Part shown: positions 7,250-13,182 of the stretch, in pieces
How positions within the stretch are numbered: position 1 is the stretch's first letter
How the letters are laid out: the number at the start of each line of letters is the position of its first letter
NCBI GenBank assembly: GCA_018402605.1
Contig: JAGYIK010000022.1
Coordinates: forward strand, 1 to 14,389
Reading direction: 5' to 3'
From: Litorivicinus sp.
GTDB lineage: Bacteria; Pseudomonadota; Gammaproteobacteria; Pseudomonadales; Litorivicinaceae
DNA: 14,389 nt
Translations under genes and position numbers: made by a program
Notes under the pieces: model-generated
The model's database searches: none
What the model saw: only the letters and a program-made list of their open reading frames with translations
What the model was told of the DNA's origin: nothing

Positions 7250-8460
7250 CAATCGAGCTTTTGGAAGGTCATGCACGCATTGGTGCCGCCAAAGCCAAAC
7301 GAGTTGGACAAAATGGTACGAATCGGTCCATCGATACGCGCACGCGCGATGGGCATGCCAACCGCATCAGGATCCAGTGTCTCGATATTCGCGCTGGCCG
7401 CAATGAAATCGTTTTGCATCATCAGAATACTGTAGATCGCCTCTTGCACACCGGCCGCGCCGAGCGAGTGTCCCGATAGGGATTTGGTGGACCCAATGAC
7501 CGGTGCATTGTCACCAAACACCGCTTTGATGGCGTTCAATTCAACGATGTCGCCGGCCGGCGTTGAAGTGCCATGGGCGTTAATGTAATCAATGGGCCCG
7601 TGTACGCCTTGCGTGGCGAGTTGCATGCATCGGATCGCGCCTTCGCCGGACGGGGCCACCATATCGGCACCATCACTGGTGGCACCATAGCCGACGATTT
7701 CACAGTACATTTTAGCGCCCCGTGCTTTGGCGTGTTCGTACTCCTCGACCACCAATGCGCCACCACCGCCTGCAATGACGAAACCGTCGCGATTGGCGTC
7801 ATAGGCACGTGAAGCACTTTGCGGATTGTCGTTGTATTTGGAACTCAATGCACCCATCGCATCGAACAGACATGACAGCGTCCAATGTTCTTCTTCTCCG
7901 CCACCGGCAAAGACGATGTCCTGTTTGCCCAGCTGGATTTGTTCAACAGCATTGCCAATGCAGTGCAGGCTCGTCGAACAGGCCGACGACATCGAATAGT
8001 TGATGCCTTTGATCTGAAAGGCTGTGGCCAGATTGGCTGAGACAGTCGAGCCCATGGTCTGCGTCACTCGATAGGGTCCTACGCGCTTGACGCCCCGCTC
8101 GCGCAGCACATCGGCAGCCTCGACCTGATTGGCTGAGGATGCACCGCCCGAACCCATGACCAAGCCGGTGCGTGGGTTACTGATCTCGAGATCAGTGAGT
8201 CCTGCATCAGCGATGGCCTGCTGTAAAGACAGATAGGCATAAGCGGCCGCATCGCCCATAAACCTGAGTAGCTTACGATCAATCAGTTCACTCAGATCCA
8301 GTTGGATTGAGCCAGAGATCTGGCTGCGCATACCGAGTTCGGCATAGGTCGGATTTGCTGAAATACCTGATTTTCCCTCGCGAAGTGCTTGGGTGACTGC
8401 GTCTGCATCAAGCCCTAAGCATGAGGTGATGCCGAGACCTGTAACCACTACTCTGCGCAT
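7249..8460 (-). CDS. fabB: 3-oxoacyl-[acyl-carrier-protein] synthase I
   Basis: Condensing enzyme that elongates acyl-ACP with malonyl-ACP and is needed to extend the cis-3-decenoyl-ACP made by FabA into unsaturated fatty acids. The 403-residue product is the usual FabB length. The Cys-His-His triad is visible: Cys161 in SSACSTSLHC, His296 in NAHGTSTPAGD and His331 in KSLSGHSLGAAG, with Lys326 nearby. The C-terminus carries NSFGFGGTNA. Closeness to FabB rather than FabF is inferred from length, motif details (SSACSTSLHCIGNA) and adjacency to fabA. Start ATG has AAGGAG five bases upstream. It lies 28 bases downstream of fabA and overlaps the GST gene by one base, giving a fabA-fabB-gst unit. 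Confidence 0.97.
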   Translation of the reverse strand: MRRVVVTGLGITSCLGLDADAVTQALREGKSGISANPTYAELGMRSQISGSIQLDLSELIDRKLLRFMGDAAAYAYLSLQQAIADAGLTDLEISNPRTGLVMGSGGASSANQVEAADVLRERGVKRVGPYRVTQTMGSTVSANLATAFQIKGINYSMSSACSTSLHCIGNAVEQIQLGKQDIVFAGGGEEEHWTLSCLFDAMGALSSKYNDNPQSASRAYDANRDGFVIAGGGGALVVEEYEHAKARGAKMYCEIVGYGATSDGADMVAPSGEGAIRCMQLATQGVHGPIDYINAHGTSTPAGDIVELNAIKAVFGDNAPVIGSTKSLSGHSLGAAGVQEAIYSILMMQNDFIAASANIETLDPDAVGMPIARARIDGPIRTILSNSFGFGGTNACMTFQKLD

Positions 8461-8465
8461 ACCGA

Positions 8466-8471
8466 CTCCTT
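8466..8471 (-). promoter_or_regulatory. Ribosome binding site of fabB
   Basis: On the minus strand AAGGAG sits five bases before the fabB ATG, in the 28-base gap after fabA. It fixes the fabB start and shows fabB is initiated independently within the shared transcript. Confidence 0.75.
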
Positions 8472-8488
8472 TGTTGTCGTGCTTATTC

Positions 8489-8998
8489 TTAGAAGCCGTC
8501 AGTGGATGTAAACAAACCCACTTTCAGGTCGGTTGCATGGTATATCGCACGTCCATCGACGCGTACCACACCATCGGCTAATCCCATCACCAAGCTTCGC
8601 GCAATGAGTCGCTTCATATCGATCTCATAGGTGACTTTTTTCGCTGTTGGCAAAATTTGACCGGTGAATTTCACCTCGCCAACACCGAGCGCTCGACCTT
8701 TTCCTGGATGGCCACTCCAGCCTAAGAAAAAGCCGACCAGTTGCCACATGGCGTCGAGCCCGAGACACCCCGGCATTACTGGATCCCCTGGGAAATGGCA
8801 GGCAAAAAACCAGAGCTCTGGTGTGACGTCGAGTTCGGCCAGCATATGCCCTTTGCCATGCGCACCACCGTCTGCGGTGATCGATACGATGCGATCCATC
8901 ATCAGCATATTGGGTGCCGGCAGCTTGGCATTGCCTTCGCCAAAAAGCTCGCCATGCGCGCATGCGAGTAGTTCATCCCTGTTGTATTGGTTTTTCAT
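8489..8998 (-). CDS. fabA: Bifunctional 3-hydroxydecanoyl-ACP dehydratase/isomerase
   Basis: Dehydrates 3-hydroxyacyl-ACP and isomerises trans-2- to cis-3-decenoyl-ACP, the branch point to unsaturated fatty acids in anaerobic-type bacterial synthesis. The 169-residue product (E. coli 172) has the hot-dog fold with catalytic His68 in WFFACHFPGDPVMPG and Asp82 in LGLDAMWQLVG, matching E. coli His70 and Asp84. Conserved LPAPNMLMMDR and RALGVGEVKFTGQ segments confirm FabA rather than FabZ. The start at 8998 (MKNQYNRDELL) aligns with the family; a longer frame to 9055 adds 19 residues and is less likely. GAGG lies about five bases upstream. It leads the fabA-fabB-gst unit and is divergent from fumarase. 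Confidence 0.97.
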   Translation of the reverse strand: MKNQYNRDELLACAHGELFGEGNAKLPAPNMLMMDRIVSITADGGAHGKGHMLAELDVTPELWFFACHFPGDPVMPGCLGLDAMWQLVGFFLGWSGHPGKGRALGVGEVKFTGQILPTAKKVTYEIDMKRLIARSLVMGLADGVVRVDGRAIYHATDLKVGLFTSTDGF

Positions 8999-9010
8999 CG
9001 GCCCTCGTGA

Positions 9011-9023
9011 CCCACCTCGGTGG
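9011..9023 (-). promoter_or_regulatory. Hairpin in the fabA leader
   Basis: CCACC (9012-9016) and GGTGG (9019-9023) are inverted repeats; in the fabA mRNA they would form a small stem just upstream of the GAGGG ribosome site. A second six-base inverted repeat (TGGTTT at 9021-9026 with AAACCA at 9033-9038) partly overlaps it, so the two stems exclude each other. A role in translation control is possible but untested. Confidence 0.3.
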
Positions 9024-9039
9024 TTTCGCAAAAAACCAA

Positions 9040-9049
9040 AGTGTACCAG
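9040..9049 (-). promoter_or_regulatory. Candidate extended -10 promoter of fabA
   Basis: On the minus strand TGGTACACT gives TG-N-TACACT, an extended -10 element, about 40 bases before the fabA ATG. The -35 match (TTCAGT, 18 bases upstream) is poor. Transcription would begin near 9033. Pattern-based. Confidence 0.4.
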
Positions 9050-9108
9050 AAACATGAAAAGACACTGAACGCCTGCTTTGGGATAGTGCCCCTGTGTTTA
9101 CGCCTATC

Positions 9109-9120
9109 AGCGAATACGCT
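9109..9120. promoter_or_regulatory. Near-palindrome between fabA and fumarase genes
   Basis: AGCGAATACGCT is an inverted repeat of AGCG and CGCT around AATA in the 174-base divergent intergenic region. The half AGCGTA/TACGCT recalls half-sites reported for the FabR repressor of fabA and fabB in enterics, but the full 18-base FabR-type palindrome is not present, so this is only a weak operator candidate. Confidence 0.2.
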
Positions 9121-9172
9121 TAAGACCGAGTTCTGGTAGGCTTTGATACCCCATGAATCGAGAGGATGCCCG

Positions 9173-10138
9173 ATGACCGTAATTCGCCAAGATGACCTGA
9201 TCGACAGTGTGGCTGATGCGCTGCAGTTTATTTCGTATTACCACCCCGTGGACTTTATTCAGGCGGTGAATGAAGCCTACGAGCGTGAAGAGTCGCCGGC
9301 AGCGAAAGACGCCATGGCGCAGATTCTGATCAACTCTCGGATGGCGGCGATGGGTCATCGTCCGATCTGTCAGGACACAGGCATCGTGACGGTGTTCGTC
9401 AAAGTTGGCATGGACGTCTCATGGACCGGCGCCACCATGTCGGTCACTGACATGATCAACGAGGGCGTTCGTCGTGCATATACGCACCCAGACAACGTGC
9501 TCAGGGCCTCGATTCTGGCCGATCCGGCGGGGGCCCGAAAAAACACGGGCGACAATACGCCTGCTGTTATTCACTACGAGATTGTTCCGGGCAACACAGT
9601 CGATGTGCAGGTTGCGGCCAAAGGCGGTGGATCGGAAAACAAATCGAAGATGGTGATGTTAAATCCTTCGGATTCGATTTTGGATTGGGTCGTGAAAACG
9701 ATACCGACCATGGGCGCGGGCTGGTGCCCACCGGGCATGCTGGGTATCGGTGTCGGTGGCACGGCGGAGAAGGCAGCCGTGATGGCAAAAGAATCCCTGA
9801 TGGATCCGATCGATATCCATGAACTGCGGGCCCGTGGTCCGAAGGGTGCGACAGAAGAGTTGCGATTGGAGATATTTGACGCTGTTAACAAGCTCGGCAT
9901 CGGCGCCCAGGGTCTTGGTGGTTTAACCACCGTGTTGGATGTAAAAATCAAAGAGTATCCAACGCACGCAGCCTCACTGCCTGTTGCAATGATTCCCAAT
10001 TGCGCGGCGACGCGACATGCGCACTTTGTGTTGGATGGCACTGGTCCGCAAATCCAAACGCCGCCATCGCTTGAGGATTGGCCAAACATCACATGGGATG
10101 TCGGTCCTACAGCGCGCCGCGTGAATCTCGATACCTGA
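9173..10138 (+). CDS. Class I fumarate hydratase, N-terminal (alpha) domain
   Basis: A 321-residue fragment covering the whole alpha domain of class I fumarase. The three cysteines that would hold the 4Fe-4S cluster are visible: Cys66 in RPICQDTG, Cys185 in GAGWCPPGM and Cys277 in PNCAATRH. The ADPAGARKNTGDNTPAV and KGGGSENKSKM segments are characteristic. It closely resembles the Pseudomonas-type enzyme that begins MTVI.QDDLI. The start ATG at 9173 is supported by GAGG seven bases upstream; a TTG at 9143 in the same frame is less likely. The stop at 10136-10138 falls just after RRVNLD, at the alpha/beta domain junction. It is divergent from fabA. Confidence 0.9.
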   Translation: MTVIRQDDLIDSVADALQFISYYHPVDFIQAVNEAYEREESPAAKDAMAQILINSRMAAMGHRPICQDTGIVTVFVKVGMDVSWTGATMSVTDMINEGVRRAYTHPDNVLRASILADPAGARKNTGDNTPAVIHYEIVPGNTVDVQVAAKGGGSENKSKMVMLNPSDSILDWVVKTIPTMGAGWCPPGMLGIGVGGTAEKAAVMAKESLMDPIDIHELRARGPKGATEELRLEIFDAVNKLGIGAQGLGGLTTVLDVKIKEYPTHAASLPVAMIPNCAATRHAHFVLDGTGPQIQTPPSLEDWPNITWDVGPTARRVNLDT

Positions 10139-10359
10139 CCCACGACGAGGTGCGTTCGTGGAAACCGGGCGAGACACTATTGTTGAACGGTGTGATGTTG
10201 ACTGGCCGGGATGCAGCGCACAAGCGCATGGTGGATATGCTCAATCGTGGCGAATCCCTGCCAGTCGATTTGAAGGGTAAGGTGATTTACTACGTGGGCC
10301 CCGTTGACCTGGGTGCGTGAGGAAATCGTGGACCGGCGGTCCAACGACAGCGACGCGGG

Positions 10360-10686
10360 ATGGATAAGTTTACTGAGCAGGTGCTCGCGGAGACCGGTTT
10401 GTTTGCAATGGTCGGCAAGGCAGAGCGCGGGCCTGTTGCGATTGAAGCGATCAAAAAACACAAGGCAGCCTATTTAATGGCTGTGGGTGGTGCGGCCTAC
10501 TTGGTTGCCCAGGCCATCAAAGCCTCGCGCGTTGTTGCATTTGAGGATTTGGGCATGGAGGCGATCCACGAGTTCACAGTTGAAGATATGCCGGTGACTG
10601 TGGCTGTGGATTCAGAGGGGACCAGTGTGCATCAAACCGGCCCCGCTGAATGGGCGCAAAAAATCCTCGCGAAGCAGATCGCCTAA
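10360..10686 (+). CDS. Class I fumarate hydratase, C-terminal (beta) domain fragment
   Basis: Terminal 108 residues of the same fumarase, beginning MDKFTEQVLAETGL and containing YLMAVGGAAYLVAQAI, EDLGMEAIHEF and DMPVTVAVDSEGTSVH, all typical of the class I beta domain. No ribosome site precedes the ATG at 10360, which is an internal methionine in intact homologues, so separate translation is unlikely. The TAA overlaps by four bases the stop of the convergent dehydrogenase gene. Confidence 0.85.
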   Translation: MDKFTEQVLAETGLFAMVGKAERGPVAIEAIKKHKAAYLMAVGGAAYLVAQAIKASRVVAFEDLGMEAIHEFTVEDMPVTVAVDSEGTSVHQTGPAEWAQKILAKQIA

Positions 10687-11747
10687 ACGTTCAGTGCATC
10701 CACGATAGCCTGTGTACACACAGCTGTCGTGGCGGTGCCGCCGAGATCTCGAGTTTTGAGCGCCTCACCGCCAGTCAATACGGTTTCAATGGCGCCCTCA
10801 ATTGCGAGGGCCGCATCTTTAAAGCCTAAGTGCTCAAGCATCATGGCCATGGTCCAGATCGCAGCGATCGGATTCGCAATGCCCTGACCTGCGATGTCGG
10901 GGGCTGATCCATGGACTGGCTCATACATTGAGGGGTAACGACCTTCAGGGTTGATGTTGGCCGATGGTGCGATGCCAATCGAGCCGGCAATAGCAGGACC
11001 GAGATCACTCAAGATATCGCCGAACAAATTGGAACCAACCACCACATCAAACCAATCCGGATGCAAGACGAAGTGGGCCGTTAAAATATCGATATGGAAT
11101 TGATCCACTTGAATGTCTGGATACTCACTGCCGACGGCTTTGACGCGCTCGTCCCAGAATGGCATGGAATGCATGATGCCATTGGATTTGGTCGCCGAGG
11201 TCAGTTTGCCCGCTCGGGTTTTGGCCAGCTCAAACGCAAAGCGCAGAATGCGATCCGTGCCATGGCGGGTGAAGATCGACTCCTGAATCACGGTCTCTTG
11301 CGCTGTACCGGCATAGAGTCGACCACCGGCTTCGGAATATTCGCCCTCACAGTTTTCTCGGACGACCACAAAGTCGATGTCCTCCGGTCCTCTGTTTGCA
11401 AGTGGTGAAGTGATGCCCTTGAGGAGACGAACAGGTCGGATGTTGGCGTATTGATCGAAGGCGCGCCGGATTGGGATCAAAAGCCCCCAAAGCGACACAT
11501 GGTCGGGCACACTGGGCCAGCCGACGGCGCCAAGATAGATGGCATCAAAGTCTTTAAGTTGCTCCAGGCCGTCGTCTGGCATCATGGAGCCTGTTTCTAA
11601 ATAGGTTTGGCATGACCAAGGGAATTCAGTGAATTCGAGTGCAAATCCAAAGCGATCGGCAACCGCTTGGCCCACGGCAATGCCAGCTGGAATCACTTCG
11701 GTGCCAATGCCATCGCCAGGAATCGATGCAATACGGAGTTTTTTCAT
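10683..11747 (-). CDS. Tartrate/D-malate dehydrogenase-type decarboxylating dehydrogenase (DmlA/TtuC family)
   Basis: A 354-residue member of the isocitrate/isopropylmalate dehydrogenase superfamily, closest by memory to E. coli DmlA (D-malate dehydrogenase, 361 aa) and TtuC tartrate dehydrogenase. NAD-dependent oxidation and decarboxylation of D-malate to pyruvate, or of tartrate, is the expected chemistry; LeuB-like side activity is known in the family. Visible: IPGDGIGTEV at 9-18, IRPVRL near 103-108, RENCEGEYS at 130-138, Lys187 in TSATKSNG, and metal-binding aspartates Asp220, Asp244 and Asp248 (DILTA, NLFGDILSDLGP), then EPVHGSAPDIAG. TAGG lies about six bases before the ATG. It converges on fumarase with a four-base overlap and no terminator between. 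Exact substrate cannot be settled from sequence. Confidence 0.9.
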   Translation of the reverse strand: MKKLRIASIPGDGIGTEVIPAGIAVGQAVADRFGFALEFTEFPWSCQTYLETGSMMPDDGLEQLKDFDAIYLGAVGWPSVPDHVSLWGLLIPIRRAFDQYANIRPVRLLKGITSPLANRGPEDIDFVVVRENCEGEYSEAGGRLYAGTAQETVIQESIFTRHGTDRILRFAFELAKTRAGKLTSATKSNGIMHSMPFWDERVKAVGSEYPDIQVDQFHIDILTAHFVLHPDWFDVVVGSNLFGDILSDLGPAIAGSIGIAPSANINPEGRYPSMYEPVHGSAPDIAGQGIANPIAAIWTMAMMLEHLGFKDAALAIEGAIETVLTGGEALKTRDLGGTATTAVCTQAIVDALNV

Positions 11748-11765
11748 GTTAACCTACTGTTTTGA

Positions 11766-11784
11766 TTGATTAATATTTGATCAA
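11766..11784. promoter_or_regulatory. AT-rich inverted repeat, candidate operator between dehydrogenase and pterin dehydratase genes
   Basis: TTGATTAATATTTGATCAA is an inverted repeat of TTGATTAA and TTGATCAA (seven of eight pairs) around TAT, with a further TTGAT copy overlapping it at 11762-11766. It lies 19-37 bases upstream of the dehydrogenase ATG. Many DmlA/TtuC-type genes are controlled by a LysR-family regulator, and TTGAT-N9-ATCAA has a LysR-box-like form, but no such regulator gene is in this window. The site is seen; the role is inferred. Confidence 0.4.
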
Positions 11785-11823
11785 TGCGTGTCGCATGGAT
11801 GCTCGCTGTCGCTGAGGTATACG

Positions 11824-12092
11824 ATGACACAACACATTCCCGAGGGCTGGACCCTAATCACCCGTAATGGCACCGAGATGCTGTCACGAGAATATCATTT
11901 TGACAATTTTGGGGTCGCGCCAAATGGGGTTTGCGGCCAGAGTGGGGAGAGACTGCGATGCCGCCGATCACCATCCCGAGATCACGGTCTTCTTGGGGGC
12001 GAGTGAGAGTCCTCTGGTGGTCCCATGATGCGGCTGGGATCACAAGCCGCGATATTTCGCTTGCCGAGACGACTGATCGGTTGTATTCATAG
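11824..12092 (+). pseudogene. 4a-hydroxytetrahydrobiopterin (pterin-4a-carbinolamine) dehydratase, interrupted by two one-base insertions
   Basis: A short gene not visible as one frame. The ATG at 11824 has GAGG six bases upstream and opens with MTQHIPEGWTL, then LSREYHFDNF at about residues 20-29, the family's helix/strand start. Removing one G from GGGG at 11911-11914 continues as FAARVGRDCDAADHHPEITV, which holds the double-histidine active-site motif DHHPE. Removing one more base at about 11993-11999 continues as WGRVRVLWWSHDAGGIT, with the conserved WW(S/T)H motif, and then reads to a TAG at 12090-12092. The corrected product would be 88 residues, close to the usual 95-115. The enzyme recycles pterin cofactor of phenylalanine hydroxylase, but in many bacteria occurs alone and serves folate or other pterin metabolism. 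A GshB-like gene follows 34 bases later. Confidence 0.8.
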
Positions 12093-12115
12093 CGCCGCTA
12101 TTGGATCTGTTCGCC

Positions 12116-12122
12116 GGGGAGG
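12116..12122 (+). promoter_or_regulatory. Ribosome binding site of the GshB-like gene
   Basis: GGGGAGG lies four bases before the ATG at 12127. It selects this start over an in-frame ATG at 12025, which lies inside the pterin dehydratase gene and would add 34 unrelated residues. Confidence 0.7.
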
Positions 12123-12126
12123 CTTC

Positions 12127-13182
12127 ATGCGGATCGCATTTTTGGTGGCTGATTGGGCTGACATGACGCCGGGCAAAAGCTCCACTTTAACGATGATCCG
12201 AGAGTCGATGGCCCGCGGTCATCGGGTTTACATCTTGTATCCGCGGAATCTCACGGTTCGGGATAACGTCGCCTATGGATTCGCCCGGAAGTTGGTTGTG
12301 GATGGCAAGGTGCCGGACTCCGTCACCACCTTTTATAAGCGGGTGACCTTCTCTGAAAAAATGGTGCCACTGCACTCCCTGGATGCAATTTTCGTTCGCC
12401 GCGACCCACCGCTCGACCCGATTGTGTTGAATTTCTTGGATTCGATTAAAGCTGAAACCGTGGTGTTGAATGACATCGATGGGATCCGCAAGGCCAATAA
12501 CAAAATCTACACGACCAGTTTCCATACCGTCGGTAGCGAGTATCTGCCTGAAACCTATGTGTCGAAAAACAAAGAGTATTTAAAGCGCATCATTCGTGAG
12601 TCGGATCGTGAGCGGTGGATTTTAAAGCCGCTTGATGGTTCGGGTGGGCGGGGTGTAATCCTGCTTGAGACGCAAGCCCAAGGTTCGCTCAATTCGCTGC
12701 TTGATTTTTATATCGATTCCAATCACGGGCAGAGTAACTATGTGATTTTGCAGGAGTATCTTGAGGCGGCTCAAGAGGGCGATGTGCGGGTGTTGATGCT
12801 CGGCGGTGAGTATCTTGGTGCCTACCAACGGGTTCCCGCACCGGATGATATTCGCGCGAATATTCATGCAGGTGCGACTGCACACGCCGTGAAACTGACC
12901 GATGAGCAACATCAGTTACTGCGGAAAATTGGTCCGCAATTGATGGCCGATGGGTTGCACTTCGTCGGACTTGATCTCATTGGTAATAAGCTTCTCGAGG
13001 TGAACGTCTTAAACCCCGGCGGAATTACCAACATCAATCGCTTAAGCCGTAAGCGTCTTGAGCGCAATGTGATTGACTATGTCGAACGGCTGGTGTCTGA
13101 GCGCCATGCAAAGCAATCCGAGCTCGAGTTACGCCTGTCCCGTCTCGCCGAACTCAGACAGCATTTAGACGCTGCAAACTAG
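12127..13182 (+). CDS. GshB-like ATP-grasp ligase (glutathione synthetase family)
   Basis: A 351-residue ATP-grasp protein aligning along its length with E. coli glutathione synthetase (315 aa). Shared blocks: FVRRDPPLDP near 98-107 (MRKDPPFD in E. coli), the ATP-binding loop LKPLDGSGGRGVI near 166-178, GDVRVLMLGGEYLGAYQRVP, RANIHAGATAH, and GLHFVGLDLIG followed by LEVNVLNPGGI, with Glu and Asn positioned for Mg. Differences: NDIDGI replaces the NKPQSL-type substrate segment, NPGGI replaces SPTC, and the C-terminus has about 25 extra charged, probably helical residues. It may be the organism's true glutathione synthetase or a paralogue joining other substrates. It follows the pterin dehydratase gene by 34 bases and shares CTAG, a stop on both strands, with the convergent reductase gene. 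Confidence 0.85.
   Translation: MRIAFLVADWADMTPGKSSTLTMIRESMARGHRVYILYPRNLTVRDNVAYGFARKLVVDGKVPDSVTTFYKRVTFSEKMVPLHSLDAIFVRRDPPLDPIVLNFLDSIKAETVVLNDIDGIRKANNKIYTTSFHTVGSEYLPETYVSKNKEYLKRIIRESDRERWILKPLDGSGGRGVILLETQAQGSLNSLLDFYIDSNHGQSNYVILQEYLEAAQEGDVRVLMLGGEYLGAYQRVPAPDDIRANIHAGATAHAVKLTDEQHQLLRKIGPQLMADGLHFVGLDLIGNKLLEVNVLNPGGITNINRLSRKRLERNVIDYVERLVSERHAKQSELELRLSRLAELRQHLDAAN

Larger units (their letters stand above)
9173..10686 (+). pseudogene. Class I fumarate hydratase locus, interrupted by multiple one-base indels
   Basis: Whole locus of a single-chain class I (iron-sulfur) fumarase of about 504 residues, which interconverts fumarate and malate in the TCA cycle. The alpha domain is intact (next entry). 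From 10131 on, the frame must change repeatedly to follow the family: one C missing in a CC(C) run at 10133-10134 (needed to read VNLDTLTHDEVRSWKPGE); one extra G in GGG at 10311-10313; one G missing at about 10330-10331; one C missing at about 10337; one extra G in GGG at 10357-10359. The middle piece, open to the TGA at 10318-10320, reads ETLLLNGVMLTGRDAAHKR and VIYYVGPVDL; the short stretch before 10360 shows GGPTTATR in yet another frame. All five changes lie in G or C runs. Either a broken gene or a locally poor sequence. Confidence 0.85.

Noticed and set aside
9061..9080. DesT/FabR-type operator at CACTGAACGCC upstream of fabA
   Set aside because: Only one half resembles the remembered AGTGAACGC half-site; the matching second half is missing, so it is not called.
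9574..10143. 189-codon open frame antisense to fumarase
   Set aside because: Shadow of the conserved alpha-domain coding sequence; no domain or ribosome site recognised.
12025..12126. Longer N-terminus for the GshB-like protein
   Set aside because: These 34 codons overlap the last third of the pterin dehydratase in another frame, and the strong GGGGAGG site points to the ATG at 12127.
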